From Dipetalonema caudispina (Eukaryota > Nematoda > Chromadorea > Rhabditida > Onchocercidae), in assembly GCA_013365325.1 (NCBI GenBank), contig JABVXV010000054.1, positions 186,001 through 250,000 of the forward strand: a DNA stretch of 64,000 nt. The letters are read 5' to 3'. How positions within the stretch are numbered: position 1 is the stretch's first letter; every line of letters starts with the position of its first letter. The translations under genes were made by a program, and so were the position numbers. Below, piece after piece: positions 1 through 13,064 of this stretch. The notes below the pieces were generated by a model. The model was not told the origin of the DNA. It saw only the letters and a list, made by a program, of their open reading frames with translations, and searched no databases.

Positions 1-151
1 AGATGGAAGCTAAAGTTTTATTACCAAAACTATTCCATTTTTCATATTTGAATTTCAATAATATTGCATGAGTCAAAATTAATTAAACAATCACATCTAG
101 GCTATGATATATGAGCCTAAGTAATATGTGGTTTTTTTTTTTTTTTCGCTG

Positions 152-271
152 TTATCCGTTCTTGGCCTTACGTTTGATGAAGTTTTTTGTAAAAGTTTCG
201 CATTGCTTCTGAAACGATTGCTGTCCAATCTTAAGATTCTCTCCTTCCGATACATTCATCAACAACCCTTC
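152..271 (-). CDS. Possible terminal exon of an unidentified minus-strand gene
   Basis: On the minus strand a TTCGTAG acceptor is followed, in phase 0, by 39 open codons and a TAA at 154-152. The peptide is polar and basic, beginning EGLLMNVSEGENLKIGQQ and ending FIKRKAKNG, which looks more like protein than random AT-rich frame. I do not recognise the family and found no convincing upstream exon at higher coordinates before ATG5. It could be the end of a short gene sharing the ATG5 5' region, or a chance frame. Confidence 0.22.
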   Translation of the reverse strand, partial: EGLLMNVSEGENLKIGQQSFQKQCETFTKNFIKRKAKNG

Positions 272-495
272 CTACGAAGACATTTGGCTTGTTAATTTCT
301 TCTTTTTTTTTTTAATTAAAAATATATTTAAGAATGTTTAACTAATTTGTAAAGATGCTTGACTGCACATTCCAGTGTATATCCGTTGTAATACTTCTGA
401 ACATGTGTGTAATAAACTGCCACTCTTTAAGAAATCTTTAAAAACAGAGCCGCAATTTCGTTATTCCAAAACTTTTCCTCACTTATCCACACAAA

Positions 496-506
496 TACAC
501 ACACAC

Positions 507-544
<38 letters not shown>

Positions 545-573
545 ACACATACGCGTACACACATATATATATA
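496..573. repeat. CA/TA dinucleotide microsatellite
   Basis: An interrupted (CA)n tract merges into short (TA)n. The open frames across it on both strands (His/Thr on plus, Cys/Val on minus) are products of the repeat. Confidence 0.95.
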
Positions 574-1133
574 CAGCTGCAGAACGAAGAAAAAGTAAAA
601 GTGGAGATGCCAAAGTTTTTTAAGGAACATCTTCTTTTTCCTTAAATTTCTTACCTAAAAGGTCAGAAGGTCAGAAACTATTACAAATTACGATTGGAAC
701 GAATTTGAACTTCGTGAGTTATGATGAAGTATAATAATAGTAATGGTCATCACCATCATCATCAAGAACTATACCATCGGAAAGGTTGTAAATGGAAAGG
801 TTAAAATTGATTGAAACCACTAAATTATCAGGCCTAAGGTCTTGTGAAACAGAAAAAATAACTAATAGTAACTTAATTGAACATATTTTTAGCAGAATTT
901 AGTTGCATTTTATTTCATAGCGTAAGAGGGTAAAATGATAAAATGTTTTCAGGATTAATCATAAACGTAGCAGTGAAGTTCATTTGCATGTTGTCAATTC
1001 CTGAATAATTAATTAACCCTCACTTGAATAGCAATCCGTTACGACTTTTAGCCCCCAAAAAAAGTGGGATTAGAACAAATTACTCATTGGTAACAGTAAG
1101 AAGCAGTCGGATAAACACTTTCATCGCAACCCA

Positions 1134-1177
1134 ATCATAGTGATACAATATACATATCATAGTGATACAATATACAT
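1134..1177. repeat. Perfect 22-bp tandem duplication
   Basis: A 22-bp unit beginning ATCATAGTGATACAAT occurs twice head to tail without mismatch, about 290 bp upstream of the ATG5 start codon. Confidence 0.9.
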
Positions 1178-1466
1178 ACATTTAGTAATTGTTATACTGT
1201 TGATGCGTGTTGTACGTGTTGCGTGACTTAATAAATAAACTTGAGGACATGTTTTTCATGTCAGATTCTCAATGCGTCATTTATTTTTACTTATTTATTT
1301 TATTTGAAAGACATACTTCAAGTTGATAAAAGGACATGTCATAGATTCAGGTGAACGTACATTGATTCCAAAATCGGATCTGGAATTAACTGAGAGAATA
1401 TATCGGTTTAGTTACTCTCTTTCCCTATTTTCTCTTCTTGCTTAATATATTGCTACTTCAGGACCA

Positions 1467-3518
1467 ATGATACAGGATTACGAGGTCACTCGAAAATTAT
1501 GGGATGGACGTATTCCGGTGCAGTTTGTTCTCGATAAGTTGGAATTTATCCAGTGTTCAGCCAAACCATTCTGTGTTAGTTTCCACTTTTCTTGGATTGA
1601 AATTTTCTTTTGGGATATGATTTTATATCAAAAGTTTTGAAATGTACTTATTAACTGATATCAGTGTGCCTCTGACGTTATCTATTGTTTGTCATAAAAT
1701 GATATATTTATTTCATATTTCAAAATACAATCGTATTACATTACTGGGAATGGTTTCATTGCTTAAGTATACTGTGATAAGACACCAGCAAAACTAGTTA
1801 AGGAACTGCATGTCCAGTCAGTAGTATGTTTGGTACCAGAACAAATCAAGCAATTATCATCTTTGATTAATACAACCTTATTGTTTTTATTTTCATATTC
1901 CAAAGTGGAAAATTTCCCATAAATTTTCAGATCATGGTTCCAGGTATGAGTTATTTCCCTTTAATTTTACCACGGGTGTTACAATATTTTATGGCGGTTG
2001 TTGATCATTTTGATGCAGATTCAGTATGGTTACGGTATGATACGAAACCGTTAAAATGGTATTTGTTCATTTTTCTCTTTAAATATTTTAAGTTATTTGT
2101 TCATATAGTTTGAAATGTAATACTTTCGCTTCGGCATGGGCTGCACTTTCATTTATTTTATTGCTTTTACTCTACATTTAATTAATTTATTGTTTAGTTT
2201 GAATAATTTCTTGAAGTTGTTTAGAACGAAATATGAGTTTCTGGATTTTGAAGATTGGACTTCATATTGATCGTTTTAGGCACTATCCAGTAGGTGTTTT
2301 GTTTGATTTATTAAAAGCGGATGATCTCTTGCCGTGGACTATTGTGCTGAAAACCAAGGTTTGTTGCCCTTTGTATTTTTATATGATCCTTTTTATGGCC
2401 TTTGTGACTATTAATATCTCAGCTTCTATAATTGTTAGGTTCTTTGCGTTGAAAATGTGAAGTCGGTATAAATTAGCAAAACAAAATGTGTTGTTGAATA
2501 ATCACTTCATCTCATGACTTACATCAGGACTCCCCGAAAGAAGTGATGCGATTCAGGGGTAATGACTTAGAAAGCTCATACATCCAGTCAGTAAAGGAAG
2601 CTGATCAGCTGAAGCACAAAGCTAAAGTTGTCAATTCAATGAAAGTTGATGAACATCGGCGGTTATGGAGCAGTATACTGCATGGTGAGTTGCCCTCGCT
2701 ATTAAAACTTTGTTTTACTGTTTGCTTTCTTCTTAAACTTTTAATACTTACAAATAATTTGAAAAAGAAGGAGCGAGAGATCAGGTAGTGAACATTAGGC
2801 CGTCCCGACAATCAAAAGTGGTTCCGGATTGTAGGATCCCTCGATTACTTCATGACATGTTTGCCAGAGTTACTTACTTAAGTATTTTGCTTCATTGCAG
2901 ATAAATTTGATGAATTTTGGGCTATAAATAAGAAACTGATGGAAGCTAGTGAAAGTGAACCTATGCTACATGTTCCTATTCGTATTTATCAGGTAGCACT
3001 GATTTTTTTTCGAATGTTTCGAACTAGCTGCACATTCCCAATGGTGACTTTACTTGCTAGCTTACCTTTCGGTGCACGTATAACAGGAAACATTTGGATG
3101 AGCTGAAAATATATTGCAATTTATTGAAGCATGAAATAGTGTAGAGCATCTTAAAATCTATCATTCTTTTCTAGGCTGTTAACAATAATAAAAAAGCTAC
3201 TTAGCTATATCGGTTCTCTTTGGCGTTGTGTTGTTAAATGAATTTATTCTTTATGTTCTTGGATTTAATTGTTTCGTCACAAATTTTGTCTTTTAGGTCG
3301 ACTGTTCTTTTCAACAGCCGCTAATTACGCCTTTTGATGATTCAGATCGAGCACGTACTATTGCTGATGCACTCAAAGCCGTAAATATTGAAACTCAATC
3401 ACTTGTGATCTCTCATGGTATTAAAATACCGCCAACCACCCCTCTTATTTGGATGGTACAAAATCTTTCATATCTTGATAATTTTATTCATGTTGTCGTA
3501 CTTCCAAGTCCAACATAA
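1467..3518 (+). CDS. atg-5: Autophagy protein 5 (ATG5)
   Basis: ATG5 is conjugated to ATG12 and, with ATG16, forms the E3-like complex that lipidates ATG8 on growing autophagosomes. Six exons join in phase: 1467-1574, 1931-2058, 2280-2358, 2528-2684, 2901-2992 and 3297-3518, giving 261 residues (human 275). Family blocks are clear: an N-terminal W-GRIPVQF stretch, HYPVGVLFDLL, KEADQLKHKAKV, FDEFWAINKKLM and a C-terminal PLIWMVQNLSYLDNF. The Lys-rich KEAD-LKHK segment (about residues 129-138) contains the position that accepts ATG12 in the family. The start follows a CTTCAG acceptor by five bases, consistent with trans-splicing. No missing domain or frame break was seen. Confidence 0.93.
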
Positions 3519-4952
3519 TAACAAAATATTCCGTTATTCAATAATTCTGTTTATAGCTGTATAAAGTCCAACAGGAGAAGAATGAAATTTCACTAACAAG
3601 TGTTCAAGCTTAGTTTATGGACAATTGCTTCAAACATTTTTGAATGTCAGAAATTTAAATGATAAAAAGTACTCTTGTACCCTGTTCTTCAGCAAAGCCA
3701 GACATCCCTATATCTTTCTGTGGTAGCTACATGAAGAGTAATTAAACAGCATCCTCACATTTATATCCTGATATGTGGTTAGAATTGGAACAGCCAGAGA
3801 TATTACCGTAACTGTTTGGTTAAATCACAATAATACTTATAGCATCACAACGAAAGCCTGAGTTGTTTTGATGCTCTTTGCCGATTGAATAATTATGAAT
3901 GTAAGATAAGTTTGTTGTAGGAAAATAACAAAATTTTGCGACTATCTTAATAGATTTTAAACATCATAAAATTTGATGAACTTTGAGTGATTTACGCATG
4001 GTTCTTGTATTCGTCTAAATAAAAATAAAACAACGAAAAATGTTACCTTGCACATTCAACGTTCTTCGTGGCTGCAAATTCCACAAACCAAAAGAAAGCA
4101 AACAAAACCATTATTGGATGGAAGATATTTACTGTAAAACAAATTACTGGGAATTTAAAGACATTGTCGTGAAGTGGGATGGTGTATGCAGTGGTTTCGT
4201 TTCATCTTAGTACTTAGGAAATTAGAACAGGATGTATGGGCATCTTAAAATTTCAGTTACGGAAATTGTTTTGTAAATTACCTGAATCTAGCGGAACAAT
4301 TGCTTATCCGATTACGACTTCATCGAATCAGGCAAAATATTTTCCGTATTTTGGTATCTGTTGCCATATATAAGGAACAAAAGTGATAGTTTAAAGATTT
4401 TTTTGGATTCTCTGGCAGAATCTTATGAAATTTGATGGTCTGATCGAATAGACATTGTCTCATGAACTGGTGAGGAATTTGTGATGCTGTTTTTGCATTT
4501 CAAACATTTGATTTTATTTGTCTACTTCCGATGAATAATCCGCTGATTCATCCATTTTTCTGAACAATAACAAATCGTGCGGTACTTTCAGTATCTTATT
4601 TTTCAACTTATAAAATACGGAAATATCATTCTCATTTGAAGATAAAAGTAGGATTGGCAATATCAATTTTAAGCAAGAACTGGCCATCAAGGAAATTTAC
4701 CTAATTTTTGGGAGTTAATGTTGATAAATGTAGTTACCAACTCTTTTCATTTCGATGAATTGTTGCAGTAATGGTGTTATTAATGTCAGTAACGATAATA
4801 ACAATAAATATGAATTTACTCGTAATAGCAATAGAAGTAACAATAATATATATTATCATTATTCCGTTCCAATTAAACGCATTTCATATATCCCTCTTTT
4901 GCTTACAAAAAACTTGAACCAACAACAAAAAACTATCCATCTTTTGCTTAAT

Positions 4953-4955
<3 letters not shown>

Positions 4956-4990
<35 letters not shown>

Positions 4991-4997
4991 TAATTAA

Positions 4998-5070
<73 letters not shown>
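4956..5070. repeat. (TA)n microsatellite, two blocks
   Basis: Two long TA runs (4956-4988 and about 4999-5070) are separated by GGTAATTAAG. The Tyr/Ile frames on both strands are repeat artefacts. Length is likely polymorphic and assembly-sensitive. Confidence 0.97.
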
Positions 5071-5075
<5 letters not shown>

Positions 5076-6682
5076 AGTTGCAGAATTCAAATATATAATT
5101 ACAAATCACGCAGAAATATCTCTTAGTTTCTACCACCATTTTCACAATCGTTGGAATTCCTAGGAATCTTTTCCATTATGTCTTATATTTTTCTTATTAG
5201 GTAATCGAATATTACACGGAATACAAATCACACAATTTAGACTACTTTATGTATTGTCCACATCGAAGTACTACTTGATCGTTGGGCGTTAGATCATTTG
5301 TTTTTCTTCAGCAGCTACTATTATCCTTAATGAAATTGAAATTGATATAGTAAATAAGACATCATCTTTCAATGATTGTGGACATTCTTCAGATTTCATC
5401 TCAGTTCAAGAGAATCGTATCATGATTTATAGTAAAAATCTGATATCTTCTTATGGATCCTGATATTTGTGTTACAGTTCAAAAGCCTTTAATTAGCGAT
5501 AGTATTGCTGTATCTCTGTAAAATTCATTTATAAAAACTTCACACAACAAGAAGAAAAGAAAATAGTTTCACCAAAAATAGAAGATTTTTGTGGCAACTT
5601 CTCTTGCGTTTTTTTTAATTATCATTTTTTAAATTTGATTAAAGTAGATCACAAAATTGGTTTAGCTGAACTGGTTTCAACCGGATTAATCTCTTCGGCT
5701 ATGCAAAACAATCATAATTAAGTAAGAGTATCATTTTTTCATTACGCAACAAAAATTTCTTCTAAGACCCGGTTCAACGGCCAAGGTATCTATGATACCA
5801 TGAAGAGAAATAGCGATCAATTTCGTATTTTCCTTTTTTTTCTCAAATTGTAGAAACTTTTAGAAGATGCTTTTGGTGGAGAACCATCGTTGCTTTCAAA
5901 GATTTATTTGCACATACTACACTTTATAATTGAACTGTATATTTTGAAGCCATAAATAATTGAAAAATGAAAGGGAGGAGTTACCATTCCTTTTTACAAT
6001 GTTTCTCATTAGCTTTACGTTGAAATGATACATTGCTGACCATTTCCAAATAATGTTATTAAATGTGTCACTTCTGATATTTTTAATTCATTACTTCTAG
6101 TATTGGAGAAATAGATTAAAATTAGTTAGTTTTGCAAATGTCATCATTGAATTGATCGAGCGTACTTTCTGAACTGCAATTCGGCAGCTGTTCTGTAGCT
6201 TGAAGCGCAATATGTCTGATAAAGCTATTCCCGGGAGAAGAACTTCTACATTTTTTTCCTTCTCCTCCTTTCCTTGTTTTTCAGGGTGATGCTTTTTAAA
6301 CACCGATTCTCTTCCAACTGAAATTTTTTACTATTAGTGCATATTTTTTAAACATCAATTTTGTTGGTTGTTTGGCTTTTGTACTAATAAAACTCTTGAA
6401 GGATTCAAAAAGCTTCCTTTCTAACTAGACTAAAATTCACAAAATTTTTTTGTTTTGTTTAAATCTTGTTTCAATTAATTTGAATCATTGTAGTAAGTAT
6501 CCCACTTTTTGTTTGATACTCTCTTTAGATTTCAAGATCATATTCTGGGATTAATTTGATTCATTGTGATTTTATCTTAAATAGCAAAATATTGATCGTT
6601 TGCTAAAATTGAAATTTACTTCTTTTTTAATTTATTTGTCTAGTTTTACCGCAGGACTCTCCAACCACTCACTTTTCCGGTT

Positions 6683-6765
6683 ATGGCTTCCGAAAGGATA
6701 GGTAGTGAACGTGAGACGAAAAACTTCGTTCGTGATATCAGCAGCACTCACGTGTTTGATAAAAA
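6683..6765 (+). CDS. Orphan exon-like segment
   Basis: After a TTACCGCAG acceptor-like site there is an ATG with 27 open codons (MASERIGSERETKNF...) ending at AAAAA|GTACGT, a good donor, in phase 2. It lies about 0.8 kb before the Kunitz gene, but its phase does not match that gene's first acceptor at 7537, which would need phase 0. It may be an unrelated short exon, an alternative 5' exon with a missing partner, or chance. Confidence 0.15.
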
Positions 6766-6943
6766 GTACGTTAGTGAAAATGATCATTGTGTCAGCTTCC
6801 GGAAGTATGATTTATGGCAGTTTGAACTTTGGATATTTTAAATAACAAATCTGTGTTTTAGTTATCTCAGATGAAATTTATGTACCAATTGATAACAAAG
6901 TCAAAAAATCATTTTTCTTGAAAACCATTTAGATCTCCTAAGC

Positions 6944-6948
<5 letters not shown>

Positions 6949-6981
<33 letters not shown>
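6949..6981. repeat. (TA)n microsatellite
   Basis: An uninterrupted run of TA dinucleotides in the spacer before the Kunitz gene. Confidence 0.95.
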
Positions 6982-6983
<2 letters not shown>

Positions 6984-7540
6984 GATTCAACTCACAGAAC
7001 CTGCGAATCTAAACGATCGAAAATCAAGTCGTCTCGATTCATCAATTTGACAGGCAATAGTAATGATACTTTCAAATGGTTGCAGTGAATGATCAGTGTT
7101 ATTTCTACTTGAACTTATAAAAGTTGAAAAGCACTTCCACAGCAAATGTTAGCATATATCCCATCGTTATTTTTTCTTCTCCCGTTGTTGCAAATCTACA
7201 AATTGGTTAACATATGCTTAGAAATTAAAATATAATTTTATACGTATTTAATTTCAAAGTTTTGAACACTCTAAAATTCACAATAATATTCTTACTACCA
7301 CTTTGCCTCTATTCTTGCTTCCATCTTAAAACTGACGATAATTAGTTTTTATGGCTTCTAGAATTTGAAATTTTCTTCATTAAATTACTTCGTCATCCAA
7401 TCACCATTCGAATCCATTAAAGATTCTTACAAATTCACTAAAAATGGATGACTTCCTCCAATTCTCTTCTCGTTTTCAAATTTATTGATGTCAGACTTGA
7501 AAGGTATTTTATTGTATGTTTAAATATGATACTTCAGACA

Positions 7541-10500
7541 ATGCATATTTATAACAATCTCAAGAGTATTGTCATATTTATACTGATAACATACATCGGT
7601 GGTCAGGAGATGTTGGAAAATGCTCGATGTAATCAATATCTTAATAGAGGTACTTGTGAAGACCGCGGATTTACAACAAAATGGTACTATGATCGATATG
7701 CCCATCGATGCCGAGAATTTCATTATAGTGGTTGTGATGGTAATGAAAATCGTTTTGATTCATTTGAAGGTATCGTTACAATTTTTTAATAAAGAATAAT
7801 CTAACGAAACCACCCAGTAACATGTGGTGTTACGGTGCAGCTTGTAAATAGTTGTAGTTTCTGCGAGTCTGAAAATTCCTGAGAGCATACTTTTGAGATA
7901 ACACGCTTTAATGCGGAGAAATGAGATACAAAGACAACAAGCAAATTTGTCACAATCATCGATAGATACATACCGAATTGATTGTAATACTATTATACAA
8001 TTAAAATTAAGCTATTAGAATAAGATTAATACTAATCTGTCATAAATCCCTTTTAGTTTTATCTTATCTTTTGATAATTGTTATACATCCAGCGCTACTG
8101 ATACTTATCAGTGAAGTAAGCATGATATGGAAATTAACTGCTTTAGTATTTATTTTAGGTTCTTTTCGTTTTAAAAGTCCCTTTAACCGAATACGTGTTG
8201 TGATACTAGACAGAAATATTTCAAATTTAGTTGTACTCAACAAAGTTTACTCTATCTTATTTGAATTTAAAACTTTTTTGAATTAATTCTCGCATCAAAG
8301 ATTTTTATTTTGAAGAACGTTTGCATTTTATTAGTAACACATATAATGATAAAAGTTAAAGTATGGATTTGTTTACTGATTTTTGGACTTCTATTTTTTG
8401 TGTTAAAAACTTCTTGCAAATAAATCTTGATTAATGCTTCATTACAGAATGTAATCAAGCGTGCAGATATGAACCTTTAGATGACCCCAGTAGAAGATGT
8501 GTTTTACCCCATGACCCCGGAACTTGTGCTGGAAACTTTGAACGCTGGCATTTTGATATACGAATACGACAGTGTGTCTGCAGGTACATAAGAAGTTTTC
8601 TCAAATTCAATATTTCGTTTTATTCCTCAGAATTTTCTCTCTCTTCTTCCGTTCGTTTCTTAGATAATTTAAAGAATCCAGAGATACTGCTAATTTATTT
8701 ACCTGATTTAAATTCCTTTCATAGATTAAAATAGTTGGACTCAAATAATTTACAATACATGGGTTTCATGATGCAAGGAAAATTGGAAAAATTCAAACAC
8801 CATGCATGCATTGCATCAATAGCCTGCAAATATTACAATATATTTGAAAAACTTACAAAATTCCCTGTACTACTTTGAAAATTTTTAAGGATTTTAAATT
8901 TCAAATATGAGTTTAAAAATTTAGTTAAGTTTTCAGTTGGTGGTCAGGATGCGGTGGGAATTCTAATATGTTTTACTCTTACGCACACTGCATGTCGATT
9001 TGTGGAATTTATGCAGATAATCGCACTACCGCTACCAAAATGACCTTTCGACGATTCATTCCTGAACCAAAAAGCAATCAAGTTCGTTATGTAAATTTGG
9101 TTCTGATAAGAGAAGATTTGAAATTTCTTTTGGAACTTGTGAATTTCTGGTCAGAAAGCTATTTTCCTATGATAACGAATTTCCGAATTCCCGACAAATT
9201 TTTCTCCAAATCAAAGTTTTCTTCCAAGAGTATGATATAGTTCTCTCTTAACTCTTCTAATGAATAGATTGATCGGAATAGAAATTAAATGAGGAAGTTG
9301 TGAAAAAGAAATGAAATTCCTAAATAATCGAGCTTAAACTTTCAAGACTTTTGAAACTTTGGTTTTATTTTAAATTTCTGCAAAATTATTAGTTACTATC
9401 AAATTTTTTTTTTTTTTTCAATGAGATGTAATATATTTTTTATGATTGTTATTTTTATATTCAGCGCAATGAAACTGCGTCACTAAGAGAAGAACGACAT
9501 TACCGTAATTTGTTTGCAAATTCTTCGAGTGATAATAATAGAGAACTGCAGAGAAGTGGTTTACAACACGGTAGAGCATTGCCCGGAAAGGTGCCTTCAT
9601 ATTTTCTCAGATGTTAGATTGACCTAAGGCCTGTGAACCTGTGAGTATGGACAATCTAAGTTATGAATAATCTCTATCTGTTCATTGTTCGCAGTTCATG
9701 CATTAAGCACATTATTCAACTTAATAAATAATTTTGTGTATGCAAAAATTTATGTCTAGCAGTGATCTTTCAATAATTTCAGAGATTCCGCGAATTTAAT
9801 GTTCGAAATGATCAGCATCGAGGTGGTCAGTTAGGCAGAAGATATCACTATCTACTTCAATACAATCCATCTCAACACTGGAGAGTGATTTCAAATCGTT
9901 TAAAGCAAGAACCAAGGACGGGATATGGTACCCGCATGACAGTACGCAAACGTGGACGTGTGTCCGAAGTGTCAGATAGGGTTCGGATGTCGCAGGGACG
10001 TAGAGAAGAAGTGAGGACTAACGAGGCACAAGATTATGGGCAAACTGAACAGCTAAGAGGACAAACCAGTTATTTAAGACCTCAAGAAATACCACGAAAT
10101 AGTCAAGTCATGTCGCTAAAGAGTCCAATCCGCACAAGTGCAGCTCCAATATCACCTGAACGTCTTTATGCGAAACACATTGAAGCATATGTTCAACAAA
10201 GGCAGGCTTATGAACGTGCACGTGCTGAAGCTTTACGTGAGCGTGAAAGACTAATGCAACAACGTCGTCGAGATGAATATGAACGAGCGAAGATATATGA
10301 ACAAGAATTGCAACGATATCAGCAAGCTATTCAATCCGCGCAAAATCGCGTACTAAAGGAACGAATAAATGAGGCAGATGTTTGGCGACAGCAGCAACAA
10401 TTGTTACCAAGACAATACTTGAACTCAGGACAAGGTCAAATTGCTACATTCAATAGATCTTTACCAGAAAGTATTAGGACTCCTGAAGATGTTAGGCGTA

Positions 10501-12116
10501 CAAAATTGAAACATCGGAAGCTTTTGAATTTCGAAAAATTGAAGCAAATAGAAAAAAATCGGAAAATATTGAAAACGACTCCAAAACCACCTCAGCATAT
10601 ATGGTGGGCGCAACAGCAACAACAAAGTCAAACTCGATCAGAAAATATTGTTCAAGAACAACAACAGTTGCAACGGCAAAATTGGTCTGATCAAGCAAAA
10701 CAGCTGGAGAGAGGTCATCAAGCAAATCAACGTGATTCAGAATACGAAAGAGAGCCGCTCCATATACCTCACCTGCAGCATCAACAAGCACAATCCTACC
10801 AAACTTCTTTAGACTCATATCAAGTGGAAGGTCAAGGTCAGCGAAAAGTAATAACCTCTAATGTTGGCAGTATGAGTGCCACCAGCGAATCCATGAAAAA
10901 AATATCACAACTTATTGACCGTCCAGGTTGTTTTCTTTTTTTTGAATTATTGAATATATAATGTTAATGATTTTATGATGAGCTTTTATGAAAATACTCA
11001 CTCATTAGGCTTTTAATTAGGGTCATCTCGAAAGATCAATACAGTCTGGCAGATGATTGCTTATACTGAAAGCGACCATATGCATATACACAACTTCGAA
11101 AATAATGGTGAATAGTCAAAGAAGTTGACATGATTTAGAATGCGGCCCTTTTGAGAAACTGAAAACTTCTAGTAACTGAACTACTGGGGATTTCACGAAA
11201 TTCCATTGAACCTGAAGTTGATCGAAGTGCAGCCGATCGGTCAGATAGTGAAGGAAATTGGCACCGCGGTCAGGTACAATCAGATGCGGAACGTTTTCCG
11301 TTTAAAATGGTTGTCGCTGCGGATCGAGTTCCAGATCATCATGGTGTTCGTGTTGCGGAGACGGTAAGTGTTAGACCGCTATCAGCCGAGGATTCTGGTC
11401 AAGAGAAGCAGATGATCACCATTGATGATTACGAAGATGAGAATTATACATATGATCAACAAACTGAAGATGGTAGGTTCACGTGTATCATCTTTATCCG
11501 TACATTATTATTTGTCCAAATATTCTTTAGTTATACATTTCAACCTTATTAACGCAATGGCGTTATCAGGGTTTAATTCATACTTTTTGAATCCTATTGA
11601 AACTGCTTAATTTTTGTATTGAACCTTTGATCCCAAAATTTCTGAAACAGAAACTTTACCAGTTATCTGGAACGAAACAAAATTGTGCGTAAAATTTTGT
11701 AAGTTCGAAAAGTGTTTCTTTTGAAAAAATGTATGTTTATAGCATGTTGGTACGTAATATCACAATGTAAGTTAAAACAAAGTTAAATTTCAGAAGATCA
11801 AGGACCAACTTTGCCGGGACACACTCCAGCAGAATTTGCAGAAGGACGATGGTCATTAACATTAGCTGTACAACCTACTTCTTCCTCGTCTACTTTTCGT
11901 TCCACTGATACACAAGAAATGGAAACAGTTACTACTACAGCAGCAATATCGGAAAGAAGAAAAGAATCAGGAATGGAAACAGATATGATAGAGATTATAT
12001 CATCTAAGCAAGATATTAAAGCAAATGAAGGTCATAATATGGAAATTCTGGAAGGTGAAAGTGAGAATGATGATGGAAATGATGAGGAAATCATGTTTTG
12101 GCAAGGACAAAGATAA
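7541..12116 (+). CDS. Secreted protein with two Kunitz domains and a long Q/R/E-rich tail
   Basis: Seven exons join in phase (7541-7769, 8448-8583, 8937-9090, 9465-9590, 9783-10926, 11173-11472, 11794-12116), encoding about 803 residues. The start lies three bases after an ACTTCAG acceptor and opens a signal-peptide-like hydrophobic stretch (residues 8-20). Kunitz domain 1 spans residues 30-82 with all six cysteines and GCDGNENRF. Domain 2 spans about 94-144 and has a seventh cysteine (CVC). The residue after the second cysteine, P1 in the BPTI fold, is Glu in domain 1 and Ala in domain 2, so classical trypsin inhibition is unlikely. The tail carries a charged coiled-coil-like stretch (about 345-410), a Gln-rich stretch (about 480-580) and an acidic C-terminus. 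AATAAA occurs at 12179. An extracellular matrix or cuticle role is my inference; no specific orthologue is recognised. Confidence 0.82.
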
Positions 12117-13064
12117 TATAGTGGATACGGGATAGAATATGCTTAATACGGATGATAATAGCACAGCACTGAATTAAAAATAAATAAATTTAAATTTTAA
12201 GGATGCATTGTTTTTTCTTGTCATAATTTGAGATGTTATGACTGAATTATTTTTCTTTTGTAAGGAAGTCGTTGAGGATATTACTTCGAATACGACGATA
12301 CTATTAAATGGAATTTTACTTTTGCGGAATAACGAAGTTAGCTTTATTAACGTTGAAGCAATTAAATCTCTTGAAGTGTCAAGATTCTAATGAAAACTCG
12401 CAAGTGTATATTTTTCGATGATCAAATTCAGAAATGAATAATCGCTTCTAATCTTAAAATTATTCAAATGATAATATATTTATTTAGAAAGAAAAAATTA
12501 TTTACTACAAGATGACTTCAATGCATTACTTCGAATTTTTTAAATTCATTCTGAAACTAACCTTACTGCCATTTTTTTTTTCTTACAATGTCTCTTTATG
12601 ATGTAATAATTCACTGCCGAATTTATTTTGATTGTGTGCATCATAGCAATATACGTGATATTTATGAAATATATAACAGTTGTTGACGCACGTGATACGT
12701 GGTAATGACATATTGCTCCCGAGTATACCTTAAAGTTATGCAAGTTACGTAACTCTTGGAACTCGATATTGAAAGGAAAACATATTGACTAGTTTAATTT
12801 GTAAATTTTTTGGGACATAATATGCATTATCGATCAAAATGAAATACTTCGTGAAAGTATTACAAAATGTGAAAAAGGAAATGCAAATGGGAAGTAAAAT
12901 TATGCCTCGTCTCATTTAATATTCTAATTAGTTTAAATTGAAAATAAGACAACCTTTCAAAGAAAGGAAATAAGTTCTGCATGCTTTTCATTTTACATAT
13001 TTGTTATTTGCTTAAGCAGTTGAGTGAGTGCAAGAGAGTAACAAAAAAGTACAAAGAAACAGAG
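12117..13064. other. Spacer after the Kunitz gene
   Basis: AT-rich; holds the Kunitz 3' end with AATAAA at 12179-12184. No other gene seen. Confidence 0.6.

Larger units (their letters stand above)
1..1466. other. Spacer upstream of ATG5
   Basis: AT-rich DNA left of the ATG5 start codon. It holds a CA/TA microsatellite, a perfect 22-bp tandem duplication at 1134-1177 and a possible minus-strand terminal exon at 152-271, each listed separately. A short plus-strand frame from 721 encodes a His run from CAT/CAC codons, with no recognisable protein around it. I see no other gene. Confidence 0.6.
3519..7537. other. Long AT-rich spacer
   Basis: About 4 kb without a supportable gene. It contains the TA microsatellites at 4956-5070 and 6949-6981. 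A short exon-like segment at 6683-6765 is listed separately. A frame of 33 codons after a TTGTAG at about 5853 has no recognisable content. Confidence 0.6.

Noticed and set aside
375..630. Opposed open frames rich in His/Thr and Cys/Val
   Set aside because: They are translations of the CA/TA microsatellite.
4755..5145. Three frames ending in long Tyr-Ile runs
   Set aside because: Translation of (TA)n on both strands.
5854..5956. 33-codon frame after a TTGTAG (KLLEDAFGGEPSLL...)
   Set aside because: Considered as another ATG5 exon, but ATG5 already ends with its conserved C-terminus at 3518; no partner exon.
6097..6303. 68-codon minus frame, Lys-rich
   Set aside because: No splice context, domain or signal peptide; expected by chance in this composition.
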